Positions 11,336-22,228 of a stretch of 64,000 nucleotides of DNA are shown here, one piece after another; positions within the stretch are counted from its first letter, which is position 1; every line of letters begins with the position of its first letter. A program made the translations under genes and the position numbers. Below the pieces are notes generated by a model. It made no database searches, was not told where the DNA came from, and saw nothing but the letters and a program-made list of their open reading frames with translations. This stretch comes from Cristatella mucedo (Eukaryota; Bryozoa; Phylactolaemata; Cristatellidae): the NCBI GenBank assembly GCA_009760855.2, contig WPIO01000070.1, forward strand, positions 597,001-661,000, read 5' to 3'.

Positions 11336-14100
11336 ATGCGCTTCGCCGCGTCGCTTCTCTTTCTGCTGGTGACAGTCGGTAAGTAAAGTGAACCTTTGAC
11401 CGAGCGGGAGATTTCGCTTTCGGCTGCGGCATAGTGATGCATACGCGGCCGAGGCGCGTTTCGACAATGCCGCCAAAGGAAGGATGACCCGAATCGGGCT
11501 GCCCGCACCCCAGCTACGTAACGAGGCGCTATCGGCTTCGAGGAAGCGGTGGTCAGAGAAAGTTCAACTGTAAACAGCCGAGCAAAGCTAATAAGCCGGA
11601 CTCACGAAACTCGGAAAGATCTGGCTGAGGCCTCGAGCCCTGCGCTCTTTCGCGATAGCCATTGAACTTTCCTGGCTCGCATCAGATCGCTCGAGGTCGA
11701 GTCTCCGTAGCCGAGAGCTCAGTGAACGCGAGTGACGAATCGTAGCGCCTCGGCACGAGTTTCTCGCGAGAGCAATAAGTGCAGTCGGGGTGGCTATTGC
11801 CGACAGGAGGAGCTCAACTTCCGAGGCTCAACGTCCGGGTACCCCGTACGGAGTACCCGGACGAATCGAGCAGCCGACGGCCGATCCCAGCGACGCTCCA
11901 GTCGCCGCCGCCGCCGCGAGCGCGACGAGCGCTGCACTCTGACCTCAGACCTCTGACCCGCCCCGCTCGCAAGCGTCTCACTTCGTCAGTCCGACTAATA
12001 GAGGCAGGCGGTTGGGGCCGCGCGCGAAAGCGAGGCTGAACTGAGTTATGCAGAGGCCATTTCGTCGTCGCTCGCGAACGCCGCCATTGTTGTCGCACGC
12101 CCAGGAGCCGCCTTTGCGACGATCTTGTGCAAAAACGGCTCCTTCAACGGAAAGCGCTGCGCCTCGACCACGGGCTACAGCGGAGGCTGCGGCGGCGCTT
12201 GTGGCTGCTTCAACAAGTCCGGCTCGTTCCCTTGGACCAACGCTCACTACACAGCCGCGGCCAATGAGGCTTTTTTCAGCGGTAACACCAAGTTGGGAAA
12301 CTTGTGGTGCGGCAGTGCGTGCGGCCGCTGCTACAAGCTGACGACCACGGGTAAGTCCGTCAGTTCGTCGGACTTCCGGTGCTTCGGCCGCACACACCAT
12401 TCTAGGCGAGCGGCGGCGCGGAGCAGCTGCCGAACGTCTGGGCCCTGCGCGATAGTGCAGCGGTAACGCAGTCAGTCGGTTCGAGATGAGCGCTGCCTGA
12501 ACGGATGCAAACGAAGCGTCCTCTAGCGGCCGTTCCTGTGCTGCTGCCTCGCTCTCCCCGGCAGACCCGCTTGGCGAGGCGTCTAAACAGGCGCGCCTAA
12601 CAGAGATCTGATACTGCTGCATCGGTGTTGCTTTCCATCGGTAGCATGCGAGCAGTTGCGAATGATGCACACGATTGGCATCAAAGTCCTTCCACTTCCA
12701 CTTTCTTCTTCTCGATGGGTCTTTCTCTCTCTTTCTCTCTCTTCCTGTTTATATCTCTCTCACTCTTTTCTCTTTCTTTCTCTCATTCTTACTTCCGTTT
12801 CTGACAACGATGCTTGTCAATTACGCGAACGCAGGCATGTATCTGTGAAAGCAACCAGGCGAGAGATTAAGATACCTCTTCTTTCGCATGACTCTCGAAC
12901 GACCGGAAAGGAAACGAACGTCCTAATTTCGTCGCCTAGTGTGTGTAGGCTGCCAGACCTGACGGCACGTGCGGCCTACGCGAAAATAGCGGTAGAAATT
13001 GGCGTGCAGCTCGCGAGGCAAAGGCGGTGGCTCACTATGGCACCGCTGCCAGTTCGCGCCGTCGGCACCCGCCATCGGCACGACGTATCCTGTGCGTGAC
13101 TTCCGGTCGCCGTTCTACTGCAGGTGGCTTCGTGCCGTCAGGGGGAAAGCCTCCGACTGTCGGACAGACAATCACAATAATGGTCACGAACGTATGCCCG
13201 ATTAAGGGCAACGTACAGTGGTGCGGACAAGGCCTGTAAGTAGCAGCGCCGTCGCCGGCCGGGCGTGGGCACGCAGACCGGTGAGCAGTGATTTTCGACT
13301 GCTACATACCCGGGTGGACGGGCCCAGCACATCATTCGCGAAGGGTCGGCTGTTCGAGAGCTATTAACTATTAACTATTATACTATTATGATAACTATAA
13401 AATATATATTATAATAGCTATTAACTATTAACTATTAACTATATTATACTATTAACTCCCCTGGCAGCAGATCGCCGAGACTCGAGCGAGACGTGAGCGT
13501 CGCGGACATAAGTATATAAAAGCACCTCCCAAAAAGGAGCGGAGCTCAAGCGCTTCCGCTTGCTGAAGCGGAAGCGAATCCGATGAGCTCCAGTGATGCT
13601 CGAATGGCGCCACTTACTAGCTGATTTAACTTTTATATAGCTCTTTTATATAGCGACAGTAAAAAGAGCCTTCACGGCTATAACAACCGCTTGCGGCGAG
13701 AAAAGATCGCTCACCGCAGGATTCGAACGCATGATCTCGGAACCTCGGTCGCGAAAAGCATCCGCTTTGCCTAGTGGGCCATCGCGACTCACTAATTCTC
13801 GTTAAAAAAGTCAGCGCCCGGGCAGCTTCGTGCAGCGGCGCCAACGCTGCGGGTGCGACCTCAGCGTCCGACTGGCGAGAAAATAGGCATGGTGCGCGAT
13901 GTTGTGGTAACGCTTACAGGAACGGCGTCAACAAGTTTGGGTACCCTACGCACTTCGACCTGTGTCTCGACGGCGGCCTGATACAGAAACTCGGTTGGGA
14001 TAATCCTGAAGTCACTTACGAGCAGGTTTCATGCGGCTCCGGAGGCTCGCCCAGCGACAGCGATTTTAAGACCTGCCGGTGCTATAAAGCCGGCAAATAG
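11336..14100 (+). CDS. Secreted GH45 endo-beta-1,4-glucanase, mollusc subfamily B type, four exons
   Basis: Exons are 11336-11378, 12105-12350, 13124-13235 and 13920-14100, all with GT-AG borders and matching phases (1, 1, 2), giving 193 residues. Exon 1 starts a signal peptide, MRFAASLLFLLVTVGAAFA, completed in exon 2, so the mature enzyme starts near Thr20. GH45 enzymes cut internal beta-1,4 bonds of cellulose outside the cell by inversion, here probably in the gut. Family marks are CASTTGY (33-39), GACGC (45-49), WCG-CG-CYKLTTTGG (82-98), VTNVCPI, THFDL (144-148) with the expected catalytic acid Asp147, and GWDNPEVT (159-166). There are 14 cysteines, as expected for a small disulfide-rich fold, and the length matches mollusc enzymes. 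Oddity: the position of the mussel enzyme's other catalytic aspartate, two residues after the TTxY tyrosine, is Gly41. There is no carbohydrate-binding module. The start was chosen for the signal peptide and donor GTAAGT. An expansin-like, non-hydrolytic role is the main alternative. Confidence 0.9.
13365..13455. repeat. Imperfect (TAACTAT)n repeat in GH45 intron 3
   Basis: Units of AACTATT and ACTATTAT run in two clusters separated by an AT-rich stretch. The tract is intronic. Confidence 0.85.
13551..13576. repeat. Perfect 11-bp inverted repeat with 4-base loop
   Basis: CGCTTCCGCTT, a GCTG loop, then AAGCGGAAGCG. It lies in GH45 intron 3 about 345 bases before the last exon and close to a TATATAAAAG motif (13513-13522). 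Its function is unknown. Confidence 0.85.
13625..13800 (-). mobile_element. tRNA-derived SINE (family II copy) in GH45 intron 3
   Basis: On the minus strand the block holds an A-box-like GGCCCACTAGGCAAAGCGGATG, a B box GCGTTCGAATCC (13719-13730) and the family body with GCCGTGAAGGCTC. It matches the copies at 0.8, 23.9, 27.4 and 47.6 kb. The ends are approximate. Confidence 0.65.
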
Positions 14101-14245
14101 ACGACGGAGTGCATCGGCATCTCGAGCGCCACGCTTCCGGTTCCGGTGGCTCCTCATTCTCGCCAGGGCACCAGCGTTTTTCCATGTTCACCGCGAATCT
14201 GGTGACGCGTAATCCGGTGCAAGATAGAGTGATAATTTTCGCTGA

Positions 14246-14251
14246 AATAAA
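14246..14251 (+). terminator. GH45 polyadenylation signal AATAAA
   Basis: AATAAA lies 146 bases after the GH45 stop codon, inside TTTTCGCTGAAATAAATCGC. The same block is conserved after the broken copy (8495-8500), which supports it as the real 3' end signal. Confidence 0.75.
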
Positions 14252-14547
14252 TCGCTTTCTCGCAAGCTACGCAGCTGGCTCCCGAGAGAAGTAACGGCGC
14301 TCGCTGTACTGAATGCCAACGAAGCTGAATGCGTTAGCTTTAAGGAGGAAGATGTACTTTTGTGGAAAGTAGCCTGCATGATGGCTTTGCCTTCCGTATT
14401 TTACAATGCAGCAATTTCTAGGAGAGCCTTTGCAAGATTTTCCATATTTGTAGTTCAATCAGCTTAAGTAGTAGCAGTAGTCTAATTTCATCTAGTCGTT
14501 TCGGCGATTTCAAAGCGACGCACGAAGGATGAGGATCCGGCACCTGC

Positions 14548-14600
14548 GCCTTAACCTATGCCCTTAACCTATGCACCTACGCCTTAACCTATGCCCGTCT
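14548..14600. repeat. CCTTAACCTATGC short tandem repeat
   Basis: Three to four imperfect 13- to 18-bp units containing CCTTAACCTATGC. It lies directly beside the 3' end of a LINE A copy. Confidence 0.8.
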
Positions 14601-14638
14601 GTGCTGTGGCAACATGCCTAGAGCAAACACCGCCCGGA

Positions 14639-14965
14639 TGTAATGTAATGTAATGTATCTCCGTCAGTAACTCCACAAAGTCATAAAGACCATGTGGGCG
14701 TTACGCAGGAGAGTTTTGTATAGCACACTCACAGCCTAAGCGGCTTGCGGTACGCATTCGGTAGCCAACAGACTTTGTCTCACGCAACAAAGAGAAAGTG
14801 GGAAGCATAGCAGAGTTAGGAGAGCAGTTGAGGTAGTGAGTAGCATAGAAGTAGCAGTTCAGAACCGCTGAAAAAGATGTGCCATAGTCGGCAGTTGGAG
14901 AGTAGATGTCGTTGCGTAAGAATTGTGGAAGCGAGTTCCACAGTCCGATCGGGTAAGAGGAGGGT
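14639..14965 (-). mobile_element. LINE family A 3' fragment
   Basis: On the minus strand it encodes the last part of the LINE C-terminal domain, GLWNSLPQFLRNDIYSPTAD and SAMLPTFSLLRETKSVGYRM. It ends in GGAGATACATTACATTACATTA. It is 5'-truncated, as usual for LINE copies. Confidence 0.85.
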
Positions 14966-15724
14966 GTGATCCTCAAATCCTTCGTCTTGCTAGACATGTA
15001 TTTCGAACCGTCCTGAGCCGCTGCTGCATTACTGATTCGTTTTTCCTGTCTCCTCGATTCAGCCTTACGGCTAACTTTCTGCCGCTGTGATGCAGCTTGG
15101 CATGAAGGAGTCAGCGAGCGAAGATTAGGGGCCACATTTGAAATGCTGAAAATCGGCCACGCATGTTGCCTATTGTACAGGCAAGCAATTAAAAGTCATA
15201 CTTCATTTTACTATATTAACAACAACTAGGTAAAGATAGAACAGCGACCTGCCAAATTGAGTTCCAGCTTACATGAATATCGTACATTAAAAAAACTTGC
15301 CGAGATGAATAAAGCTCACAGTAAAACGGATATGCAAAAGATTTTAACAGCAACAAGCTGTATATCCATCAGCCATCATTCTAGTAACAGCAAATGAGAT
15401 GTGATTGATGCATTGCACTCTAACCTGCAGAGTATGGCAGCCCAGTCGGGCTTGCAGCCGATAGCCAATTCACGGCAAATGTACAGCATATACAATTTTC
15501 ATGCATTCTAGCTAGAAGACATTGTCAGTGCAGCTCTGCCTCTATTCACCAACGCAGCACTCGTTGTAGCAGAGCAGCTGTGCTTTCCTTAGGCTGCTTC
15601 CAGTGTCTGGCAAATTTTACATGAACATCATCAGCAGGTTGTACAGGTACCCACAGAGAATAGCAGCAGTCAGTCACTCATGCTTTCCGTGGCTCTAACA
15701 TAACGAATAGGAGATATTTGTAAT

Positions 15725-16376
15725 AATAATAATAATACTGCACTTAATAAAGCGCCCTAAGAAAGCTCATTCTCTTTCTAGGCGCTTTACATTTGCTGCA
15801 AAGGGAAATGCAATTGAATGGTGAGTAATATCATGCTTGATAAACAACATGAATAACATGGTTAGGGGTGACATGCACAGGGTCAGCATGCAAATGTGGT
15901 TAGTGGCAGCATGCACAGTGTCAGCACGCATAAGCACATGAAGGACGAATCACAGGGACCCACTAAATGCTGTCCTAAATAGGTGTTTTTTTTAAATGAT
16001 TGTCAAGTCAGGGGATGTTCTGACGCAGGTCGGGAGGGAGTTCCAGGCTTTGGGAGCATATGAACTAAATGCACGGTCTCCAAAGGATTTGAGGTTTGTA
16101 CGAGGTATTGGGAGACTGTTGGATTCCGAAAAGCAGGTGGTACGATGCTTGGCCTGATGGGGGAGTATGTCGGAGAGATAGGCCGGAGCCATTGAATGAA
16201 GTGACCTAAAAGTGAGCAACAAAACCTTGAAGTCAATCCGTTGCTTGACTGGTAGCCAGTGCAGGTCGGCGAAAAGTAATGCTGACGTCGACACTGAGTT
16301 TGTGAGCAGCAAACTTTCGCAAATTGAATGACGATGAAACCGACTAGTTGTGGGCAAGCCAAGTATGACTAAGAAA
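15725..16376 (-). mobile_element. LINE family B 3' fragment
   Basis: On the minus strand the frames read LHWLPVKQRIDFKVLLLTF and [18 protein letters not shown], the C-terminal end of a CR1/L2-like polyprotein. After this come the untranslated 3' end, the AAGCGCCTAG hairpin and an ATT tail. The next copy, at 16385-16850, is in the opposite orientation, so the two form a large inverted repeat. Confidence 0.85.
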
Positions 16377-16384
16377 TTTAAAAG

Positions 16385-16850
16385 CTTTGCCAGGATACTC
16401 CCACTAGGCTAAGCATGGCATCACCTGCTTTTCGGAATTACACTGATTACTGATACCTCGTACAAATCTCAAATTCTTTAGAGACCGTGCATGTGGTTCG
16501 TATGCTCCCAAAGCCTGGAACTTACTCCTGACCTGTGCCAAATCTCCTGACTTGTCCACATTTGAAAAGAAACTAAAAACGCAACTATTAATCACAGCAT
16601 TTAGTGGGTCCCTTAAATTCGTCCTTTATGTGCTTATGCGTGCTGACACTGTGCATTCTGCCCCTAACCGAACCTGCGAGCTGGCCCTGTGCATGGCACC
16701 CCTAACCATGTTATTCTTGTTGTTTATTGAGCATGCTACCGCTAACCATTCGATCGTGCTTCCTTTGCAGCAAATGTACAGTGCCTAGAGAGATTGAGTT
16801 CTCTAAGGGCACTTTATTAAATACAGTATCATTATTATATTCCCTTTATA
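16385..16850 (+). mobile_element. LINE family B 3' fragment, inverted relative to its neighbour
   Basis: The plus-strand sequence contains a broken form of the APKAWN segment (16507-16520), the conserved 3' untranslated part and the tail hairpin GTGCCTAGAGAGATTGAGTTCTC followed by AT-rich tail. It mirrors 15725-16376. Confidence 0.8.
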
Positions 16851-16859
16851 CTGTTTCCA

Positions 16860-16955
16860 GTGGGCAATACAGTATTGTCCACCGAAGGGCTTGAACCCAC
16901 GACGCGAATCGTGAAGAGCAACTTAATCCCTAGAGTGCGACCCAAGTGACAACAT
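16860..16955 (-). mobile_element. tRNA-like SINE head
   Basis: On the minus strand an A-box-like GCACTCTAGGGATTAAGTTGC is followed by the B box GGGTTCAAGCCC. The spacing fits a tRNA-derived Pol III promoter. It is close to the family II heads, but the body is short or missing. Confidence 0.55.
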
Positions 16956-16959
16956 GCAC

Positions 16960-19260
16960 GTAGCTACAACATGAACCTGATAGTTTAAATCGATCTTTTG
17001 TGTGCATTGGATTGTCTAGTAGTAATAGGCATACTTGCGTCGGGCATAATTACATATATAAACTTGGCCCAGAATATCTCGGTGGACCAGATACAAATGA
17101 CGAGCCTGGCCGACGAGGCAGTTCTAGTTATGGTCTGCCACTAGTTAACTTGTGGCTTCGCCTTTGAGAAGCACAACTCTAAAACGAAGGGATTCTGATT
17201 AACAAATTAAATATCGCGTATTCGCGATTTATCGCGGCTACAATCTCAAAAAAATCCAAAGTCATACTAAGCCAAAGCAAAATAATATGGTGCTATCCAT
17301 TCCGCGCACCCCATATTTTCAGTACATTACTGTCCTGCGAGCTCAAGCACAATGGTGTGATCCACAGTGCCTGTCAAAGGTTATTTACCATAGCAACGGC
17401 AATGAGTCCATGTGTTACACCAGTTACCGCGTACGTGGGTAACTCGATCTAAAGTCAAAAGGGTTGCATTTGGATGCAGGCAGCAGGCACTAGCATGACG
17501 ATACCAAATAAGGTCTTGCTTAGCACTAACTGCCAAGTTGGTAATCGGGGTAGAAAGAAATAAGACAACATTTCCTGCCAATTCGCGTCACCTGCTGGAA
17601 GTTATCAGCAGCCCTATAAGTTTATTTGGCCAGGGAATAGGTTAAACTTCTCCTGGTAAACGCGTTGAGCTGAGCTCATTGAAAATGCAAATACCGTTGC
17701 GAAACAGTCAACCTTGAAGAGCCTGATAATTGTGCAGCTGAATGCAGTGACACCAAGCTGCACCAGTTCCGTCAGGCACTATCCATAGTCAATGCGTGGA
17801 CGAAGACAGTCGGATGGGGCTGATGCATCTATTTTAGTGCCCATGGCATGCAACTGACCAGGCCACAAAAACTGGCCCAAGTGAAGCCAACTGGCCACGG
17901 ACAAGCTTCTAGGAGAGACCACCAGCCCTGCAACGCAGGTCTTTAAGGGCTGTTCTTGCAGCCATACGCTTGCCGAAGTCACTGGCACTGCTGGAGAACG
18001 ACAGCAATCGTCGGTAAGCAGAGCTCCACAATGCATCACGGAGGACGACTGTCTAGCAGCATCAGGGTGGACATCATTGCTCCCATCTCTTTTAGGCGAA
18101 CCAATTTCTATTGTCCATAAGCGCCGTACTGTCCAAAATTACTAAAAAGACAAACGAGTCGCAAGCATCTCATCAACTGGCTGTCAATATTTAGCATAGT
18201 CATAATCCTGGGTACATTGACTGCAACAGACAACCTCTTCATTCACACAAACTATATAATTTCAAAAAGAAGTGCTAACTACTTACAGTATGGCAGGCTC
18301 ACATTTTGCTAGCTATAAGCTTACACAAAGCAGCAGAGCTCACTCAGCTCAGCTTAACCTAGACAAACGACCATTCACTAAATAAGCAAAGTTTAGTTCA
18401 CTAAATCTTGAGATTAAACCTTACTGGATTACCACATCTTGCACGGCTTACTTTTAACTTTCTTTTCAGAAGCAAGAGTACACACACTCGCTAGTATGTA
18501 CTCAACTAACTGTTCAAAGCAGGGATGAGGATATGAGCACTACTACGTAATACCAAGCTAAAACGCATGCAGAAGATTTAGATTCCGGACGTCTGAACAG
18601 CCACACGTGACTAAAAAAGCCATATTGACTAACTGGGTGTTTCATTGGTGTATTCTATAACACACCCAGACCCTATGCGGCTTTCCTTGTGCACACTGCA
18701 GCCAACAGACTGAATCAAACACAGTAAAGAGAATGCGAGAAGCACAGCTGAGTCAAGAGCCGAATTAGTCGGCAGCACAAAAGTTGCAGCATCCTAAAGC
18801 TAAAAAGGAAGTGGCATTGGCAGCAGCTGGAGAGAAATCTGGTAGTCGCACACATGCAGAAGAAAAGCTTTTGCAAAAACCATTTTAAGTGAAAGATGGG
18901 GATCAGCAAATTTATTGCCATGATAGGATCTGAGGGCGAGGGAAGTGATGTGCAAAGCCCAGCTAGGTTTGAAGGAGCTACCCACGCTGTGCGCTTTGGG
19001 TCAGCAAGACATGTTTTGCATCACCCTTGCAAGAGGAGAGAACGTGTCTACTACTCTCGAATTTCATTTAAAAATGGCAGATCGCAACATTGTATAGCCC
19101 CTTGAAAACGACTACATTACCCACTTTGAAGGTGTTTAGGCATTCGCAGTAGCATGAAAACAAGTTGGCACCAGCTACACTCATTTCCCAACCTCACTCT
19201 ATCGTCAATCGGCACAAGTTAAATGGCTAAACGCCGGGCGAAACTCGGGCTTAGCACAAA
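16960..19260. other. Intergenic, no gene recognised
   Basis: Open frames are short and none shows a known motif or a pair of credible splice sites. I see no SINE or LINE landmark between about 17.0 and 19.2 kb. It may contain old unrecognisable repeats. Confidence 0.5.
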
Positions 19261-19264
19261 ACAA

Positions 19265-20820
19265 GACTTTGCAACGTTGAAATTGCTAGACAAATGCGAA
19301 TTGGCGAGACCTCAGCGAGGTAGAATCTGAAGACGGCTACGACAGGATAACACAAAGAAACCCAGCGATCGACATATCACTACACCCGAAAGCACGAACT
19401 GACGGTTTGGGCATAGTTTTGCCCTTAGAGTTCATTCTCCCAAGCTTTCAGGCTGATACTGGTAAGCTAACTTTCGTGCAGATTCAGCAGGAGATATGCC
19501 GGCACGGCCAATTTTTAGCGTCAGCGTTCACAACTTCTGAATCACACTTGGTTTGCCCATAACTAGTAAGTTAGCTTTATCATCATTCAATTTAAGAAAA
19601 CTTGCTGCCATCCACGTGCGGAAGCCATCGATACATACAGCAAGGAAGTTGTGAGAATTCGATGTGCTCGAGAGCTGGGAGGGATCAAACCATAAGCACA
19701 ACTGAGTGTCATCCACATACAAGTGAAAGCCTAGAATGTGCTTGGCAATCACACTGGAGGGCTTGGCAATCACACTGGAGAGAGAGTATAAACCGTGAAA
19801 AAGAACTAGACCAAGCACGGATCCCTGAAGTACCCCATATTTCAGAGTACCTCGGATGATCTTTGTCCATTCACATCAACACTCTGGAGTCTCCCACTGA
19901 GATAAGACCTGAACCATTGCAGTACAGTGCCAGTGATGCCCAGGCGAGATGAGAGGCGCTCAAGAAGAACTTGATGACCGATAGTATGAAAAGCTGCCCA
20001 AAGACCGAGTAAAAACCAGAAGAGATACTCTAATTATGTCTGCATCCCTAAGTAGGTCGTTGTACACCAGACGTAGTGCTGACTCTGTGGAGTGACTAGC
20101 TCTAAAAGCAGACCGGAACTTACTAGCAAGGTTAGAAGTTTCAATATATGAGTTCAGCTGGTCTGCCATGATTCATTCCAGTGTCTTTGATAGAAACGAT
20201 AGAAGGGAGACTGGGCGGAAGTTGCCAATGTTCTCTTGGTCTAGTGTTGCATTCTTGAGTAGTGGCCTGACTACAGCCTTTTTTTGAAAGGTGCTGGGAT
20301 ATATATGACCTGAGGCTAATGACATACTAACGATGTCAGTTATGCCTCTCAACAGCAGATCAATGCAACGTAGGAGCAGGACAGCATCCAAAGGACTAGT
20401 TATCTTCTTTGATTGGGATACAGAGGACGAGGTCACTAGTGACCTGCTTGAATGTAGACATTGAGGTTCTACATGGAATTAAGGGAGCATTCCAGGAGGG
20501 ATGCTGCCATGGCAGGGATGGACTCACTGATTTTATTTATCTTCTTGACAAAGAAGCTCGAGAAGCGATCCACTAGATCATCACAGGGATCATTTGGTAA
20601 GGACTTGCAAACGTTGCAGCTGCCAGACAAATGCAAATTGGTGAGACCTCGGAGAGGTACAACCTGATGATGGCTACGACAGGTGCACGGGATAACACAA
20701 AGAAACCCAGCGATCGATGTAGCACTACACCCACAAGGACAAACCGAAGGTTTAGGAATAGGTTCACCCGTGAGTGAGTTCATTCTCCAAGCCTTCAGGC
20801 TGGTACTGGTAAGCTAATTA
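19265..20820 (-). mobile_element. CR1/L2-like LINE with reverse transcriptase domain (defective)
   Basis: Minus-strand pieces run in order through the reverse transcriptase. They include DLVDRFSSFFVKKINKI, STFQKKAVVRPLLKNATLDQ, NFRPVSLLSFLSKTLE, LASKFRSAFRASHSTESAL and FHLYVDDTQLCLWFDPSQ. The catalytic YVDD is intact, but frameshifts break the protein into at least four frames. The first 200 bases of the element (20590-20820) are repeated at 19265-19470 just after its end, so two copies are joined or nested. It is dead as a coding element. Confidence 0.85.
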
Positions 20821-20945
20821 ATAATAATAATGCACCTGATAAAAGCGCGCTCAGAGAACTCAATCTCTTTCCAGGCGCTTTACATTTGCTGATTGGTAGT
20901 GATAGTTAGGCATTGACTAGATGAACAACAATAACATTTAAGTAT
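20820..20945 (-). mobile_element. LINE family B tail
   Basis: ATTATTATTAATT, the hairpin with GCGCGC and TTTCCAGGCGCTTTACATTTGCTG, read on the minus strand. It is an isolated 3' end. Confidence 0.75.
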
Positions 20946-21329
20946 TGTGCACCGAGCCATAAGGGATCTTAATCGGCCAATTCGTACCTTAGGTCAGCAT
21001 AAACTAGGCTGCACAAGACATGCTGAGCTACACTACCCAGCGACGCACGGCAGCAAGAGGCAGCACAAAGCAGCAGGAGCAGAGGGTGTGTGGTACGGCA
21101 CACATGTCAAACGTTACAACCATGGCCTGTGCAGCACAGATCCCTATTAATTAAAGCAAGAATATCAATCACGCGACAAGATCCCCCCCCCCGGCTTGGC
21201 TAGAGAACCGTTTCCATAATTGCACATATCAGTAGTTGTGCGAATGGAGAAAAAAAGGAGGTTTGAAAGCCGCCTGCGTTACTAGATACGGGAATTGGGT
21301 TGGGCAGGTACAAAGGTGTTACCGTAATA

Positions 21330-21730
21330 ATTAATAATAATACTATATGTATAGCCCCTTCAGAGAACTGAATCTCTTTCTAGGCACTTAGCATATGCTG
21401 CATATACAGCATTACCAAATGATTGGTAGTAACATCCACAAGCAGCAGGCATCATGTAAGCAGGTACATGCACACGAAGAACAAATCATACAGACCCACC
21501 AAATGCTGTGATAAACAGGTGCGTTTTAAGCTTCTTTTAAATGTCGTGTCAGGCGACGTTGTGGCACGGGTCGGCAGCGAGTTCCAGGCTTTGGGAGCGT
21601 AGGAACTAAAGGCACGGTCTCCGACAGTTTTGAGGTTCGTGCGAGGTATGACTAAACGATTCGAGTCAGAACAGCGGGTGGCTGCACGATTCTTTGCCTG
21701 GTGAGGAAGTCGATCAGATGAACCCGACCG
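21330..21730 (-). mobile_element. LINE family B 3' fragment
   Basis: Minus-strand sequence covers the ATT tail, the CTAGAAAGAGATT hairpin arm and the APKAWNS-encoding region (GCTCCCAAAGCCTGGAACTC). It is 5'-truncated. Nothing gene-like lies between it and the TIA gene end at 22229. Confidence 0.8.
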
Positions 21731-22228
21731 CGGCTTTGCAAGAGCCTCTCGGTGCCCTTCCCAATGCTAGAGAGCATGCACCAACTATTCTCTGCTAAGT
21801 GGCGGCACTGCATGCGATCATGGGCGATCACTTTGCGTGAATGCACGCTGCCCTAGGCGGCAGAGCATCGATGACGTCGGCTCTTTTTTTCGCCTGAACC
21901 ATTGCAGAGCAGTTCCCCTTCATGAAAAGAGTTCCGGGATGAAGTCTTTTGTATTTCTATTGTAGTTGCGATTGTATTTCTACTATGACTCAGCGATGCG
22001 AGTCCTAAGGCACGTGTAAAGCTAGTGCATCGATGTCACTGACGAACATCGCACGCCTGGTCACTAATTATGCAAGTTGGCCACACAAGGACGCCCATCA
22101 TCGCCGATAAGTCTATCGGGCAGAAGCAAAGCATAGCCAAGCACAGCAGCCGTGCACGCATGGTGGCGTGTATAGGCTTTTGCTCTGGTCTGTGCAGCGC
22201 GAGAGACGAATGCTTAATGGCAGCTCAC

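Noticed and set aside
11978-12670. 230-residue minus-strand open frame
   Set aside because: It is antisense to GH45 exon 2 and its GC-rich flanks. Long antisense frames are expected there, and the plus-strand exon has clear homology and splice sites.
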